NCBI RefSeq assembly: GCF_021648855.1
Contig: NZ_JAKJHX010000161.1
Location: 1-8,127 of the forward strand
Length of the DNA: 8,127 nucleotides
Reading direction: 5' to 3'
Source of the DNA: Tychonema litorale BBK16
GTDB lineage: Bacteria; Cyanobacteriota; Cyanobacteriia; Cyanobacteriales; Microcoleaceae
The notes beneath the pieces are model-generated. The model was not told the origin of the DNA and ran no database searches. It saw nothing but the letters and a program-made list of their open reading frames with translations. Both the position numbers and the translations under genes were made by a program. Below, in pieces: positions 6,403-8,127 of this stretch (its first letter is position 1; every line of letters starts with the position of its first letter).

Positions 6403-7125
6403 CTAGGAATTTGAGAGAATTTTCAAGTACGATCGCACTGTCTCAGACAAGCCCATCTCTAGCGCCTCAGCAATTAAAGCATGACCGATCGATACTTCTA
6501 AGATATTAGGAATAGAGCAAAATTTTCCTAAATTTTGCAAGTTTAAATCATGTCCAGCATTGACTCCTAAGCCAGCATCTTGAGCGGCTTTAGCTGCTAA
6601 CACATATTGTTCAAAAACTGATGCTACTTTGCCTTCACGAAATGCTGTGGCGTAGGGTTCTGTGTACAGTTCTACGCGATCGGCTCCCACTGCTTTTGCT
6701 AGCGGCATGAGAGCCGGGTCTGCATCCATAAACAGACTAACTCGAATGCCATGATCTTTAAGTTTTTGAATAATTGGTAGCAGCCGATCGCGATTTTCGG
6801 GAATGTTCCAACCACTGTCGGACGTGAGGACATCGGGAGCATCAGGTACTAGAGTACACTGAGCTGGTTTGACATCGCAAACTATATCCATAAATGGATG
6901 TTGAAAAGGATTACCTTCGATGTTGAACTCTACGGTTAACATTTTCGCTAATTCGTAAACATCCGAGGCTTTGATGTGTCTTTCGTCGGGGCGGGGATGG
7001 ACAGTAATCCCATGAGCTCCGGCGGCAATTGCTATTTTTGCGGCTTCGGTAACGCTGGGGATGCCGATATTTCGAGAATTTCTCAGGAGGGCGATTCTGT
7101 TGATGTTGACGCTGAGTTTGGTCAT
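6403..7125 (-). CDS. pdxJ: PdxJ-like pyridoxine 5'-phosphate synthase, divergent type
   Basis: PdxJ condenses 1-deoxy-D-xylulose 5-phosphate with 3-amino-2-oxopropyl phosphate to give pyridoxine 5'-phosphate, the last ring-forming step of the DXP-dependent vitamin B6 pathway, in the cytoplasm. The 240-residue length fits the family's TIM-barrel fold. Seen in the sequence: the N-terminal strand VNINRIALLRNSR (6-18); TVHPRPDERHI (41-51) with His43 as the expected catalytic His; NIEGNP (68-73) with Glu70; ELYTEPYA (152-159); NAGHDLNL (189-196) with His192; and the phosphate-binding SIGHALI (212-218). One change stands out. The usual NIDH motif, whose Asp-His pair contacts the deoxyxylulose phosphate, reads NINR here. 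The motifs HPRPDERH, ASDVYEL, ELYTEPYA and NAGHDLNL resemble the Bacteroidota form rather than the NIDHVATIRQARR form I recall for cyanobacteria. The ATG at 7125 has no clear Shine-Dalgarno site. The gene is divergent from the Tab2 gene. Confidence 0.88.
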   Translation of the reverse strand: MTKLSVNINRIALLRNSRNIGIPSVTEAAKIAIAAGAHGITVHPRPDERHIKASDVYELAKMLTVEFNIEGNPFQHPFMDIVCDVKPAQCTLVPDAPDVLTSDSGWNIPENRDRLLPIIQKLKDHGIRVSLFMDADPALMPLAKAVGADRVELYTEPYATAFREGKVASVFEQYVLAAKAAQDAGLGVNAGHDLNLQNLGKFCSIPNILEVSIGHALIAEALEMGLSETVRSYLKILSNS

Positions 7126-7234
7126 GGAATTGCGATTTGTTGGTTTTTGAGTAAAGGCGATCGGTCTTTAATTATCTTCTATTCCCATCCCGCTGTCCGG
7201 TAATATTAGAAAGCATTAATTTTAACAGCGCGGC

Positions 7235-8104
7235 ATGGCAACTATTTGGGAACTCGATTTTTACAGTCGTCCAATCATAGACGAGCGACAGAAAAAAAAA
7301 TGGGAAGTGTTGATTTGCGAAAGTCCGCTGAATGTGGGCGATGATGCAGACTCTCTGTTTCGCTACTCACAGTTGTGTCCTAGTTCAACGGTGAATTCTC
7401 TCTGGCTAGCTGGTGCAATTAAAGATGCGATCGGCTCTGCACCGAAACCACCCGAAAAAATCCGGTTTTTCCGTCGCCAAATGGCCAACATGATTACCAA
7501 AGCCTGCGAGGATTTGGACATTCCTGTGGCATCGAGCCGCCGTACCCTTGCCCTCAACCTGTGGCTGGAAGAGCGGATGCAATCGTATTACCCTGCACAA
7601 GAGGGTTATCAAGCCAGTGTCAACCCTTCGGTGCAATTTGTACCCGAAACGGCAGTTGCGCTGCCCGATGCTTTAATCGGCGAAAAATGGGCTTTTGTGA
7701 GTTTGCCGATCGCCGCTTTTGATGAAATGTCCGAGTGGGATATCGGATTTGGCGAAGCTTTTGGGCTGCCGATGACAGGCTTGGGGCCAGAAACGCAAAT
7801 TCCGGGGCTGATTATATTTTCATCAAGAGCAAATGCCCTCGCTGGTTGGATGTCAGGTTTGGAATTAGCTTTTATGAAATTTGACTCTGGTTCCCCTCTT
7901 ACCCCCGCCAGGCTGATCTTGGATACTGGAGCTAATGATCGCTGGATTTTAGCTAATATCAGAGATGCAGCAACGATCGCAGAAGGTGAAAAATTTGAGG
8001 CTGCTAAAAAACAAGCAAAACAAGTGCATTTCTTAGCAATCCAGTCAAATCCTGAATCAGAATCTTTCGCAGGATTTTGGCTGCTGCATGAATTAAGTCA
8101 TTAG
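7235..8104 (+). CDS. Tab2/Atab2-family RNA-binding protein (DUF1092)
   Basis: This 289-residue protein begins MATIWELDFYSRPI, the signature start of the Tab2/Atab2 family. In Chlamydomonas, Tab2 is needed for translation of the psaB mRNA; in Arabidopsis, Atab2 is needed for accumulation of both photosystems. The family is restricted to oxygenic phototrophs, and the role of cyanobacterial members is less clear. Other family-like segments are KIRFFRRQMANMI (75-87), SSRRTLALNLWLEERM (100-115), GEKWAFVSLPI (149-159) and the C-terminal LDTGANDRWILANI (229-242), a conserved Trp-containing motif. No signal peptide or membrane segment is seen, so it is expected to be soluble and to act on mRNA or ribosomes. 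The ATG at 7235 has no Shine-Dalgarno site, which is common in cyanobacteria. The final residues (SH) and the TAG stop lie within the heptamer repeat starting at 8096. Both ends are inside the window, so the gene appears complete. Confidence 0.88.
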   Translation: MATIWELDFYSRPIIDERQKKKWEVLICESPLNVGDDADSLFRYSQLCPSSTVNSLWLAGAIKDAIGSAPKPPEKIRFFRRQMANMITKACEDLDIPVASSRRTLALNLWLEERMQSYYPAQEGYQASVNPSVQFVPETAVALPDALIGEKWAFVSLPIAAFDEMSEWDIGFGEAFGLPMTGLGPETQIPGLIIFSSRANALAGWMSGLELAFMKFDSGSPLTPARLILDTGANDRWILANIRDAATIAEGEKFEAAKKQAKQVHFLAIQSNPESESFAGFWLLHELSH

Positions 8105-8127
8105 TCATTAGTCATTAGTCATTAGTC
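8096..8127. repeat. Heptanucleotide tandem repeat (AGTCATT)n, STRR type
   Basis: AGTCATT repeats without error from 8096 to the window end: four full units plus AGTC, and it probably continues beyond the edge. Tandem heptamers are a known class of cyanobacterial short tandemly repeated repetitive sequences. The first unit overlaps the 3' end of the Tab2-family gene and the TAG stop (8102-8104) is built from the junction of the first two units. Because 7 is not a multiple of 3, the array has stops in several frames and copy-number change after the first units would not alter the protein. Confidence 0.9.

Noticed and set aside
6976..7203. 75-codon plus-strand frame opposite the pdxJ 5' end
   Set aside because: It overlaps the well-supported pdxJ gene on the other strand and its peptide has no recognisable features.

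Overview
The window looks like the chromosome of a cyanobacterium, probably a filamentous one. Five exact copies of the HIP1 octamer GCGATCGC lie in 8.1 kb, along with many near-copies. The coding capacity is typical of the group: a very large multi-PAS sensor kinase, a Tab2/Atab2-type protein found only in oxygenic phototrophs, and a DUF1361-like membrane protein. A heptanucleotide tandem repeat of the STRR type sits at the right edge. Placing it near Microcoleus/Oscillatoria is an impression, not something the sequence proves.

Layout, left to right. (1) 1-135, minus: N-terminal 45 codons of a DUF1361-like membrane protein, cut by the window edge, with a good promoter match at 182-209. (2) 214-236: a near-perfect palindrome just past the stop of the next gene. 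(3) 246-4178, minus: a 1310-residue hybrid-input histidine kinase (TM-CHASE-TM-PAS-PAS-GAF-coiled coil-PAS-PAS-HisKA-HATPase_c). It has no receiver domain and no response regulator beside it. (4) 4179-4428: divergent intergenic region carrying a 9-bp tandem repeat. (5) 4429-5796, plus: TldD metalloprotease subunit with an intact HExxxH motif and a C-terminal Cys ligand. (6) 5808-5838: hairpin terminator between convergent genes. (7) 5963-6112, minus: a 49-residue basic small protein with a good Shine-Dalgarno site. (8) 6113-6402: intergenic region with a perfect 2 x 30-bp tandem duplication and an orphan plus-strand promoter match. (9) 6403-7125, minus: a PdxJ-like pyridoxine 5'-phosphate synthase of a divergent type. 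(10) 7235-8104, plus: Tab2/Atab2-family RNA-binding protein whose stop codon lies inside the heptamer repeat that runs to the window end.

The genes do not form a pathway. They are mostly single transcription units in alternating orientation, typical of a cyanobacterial housekeeping region. No phage, transposase, CRISPR, tRNA or rRNA was seen. I found no convincing new multi-gene system. The points most worth checking are the Bacteroidota-like PdxJ with an altered substrate-binding pair, the 49-residue gene, the 30-bp duplication with an orphan promoter, and the heptamer repeat that supplies a stop codon.
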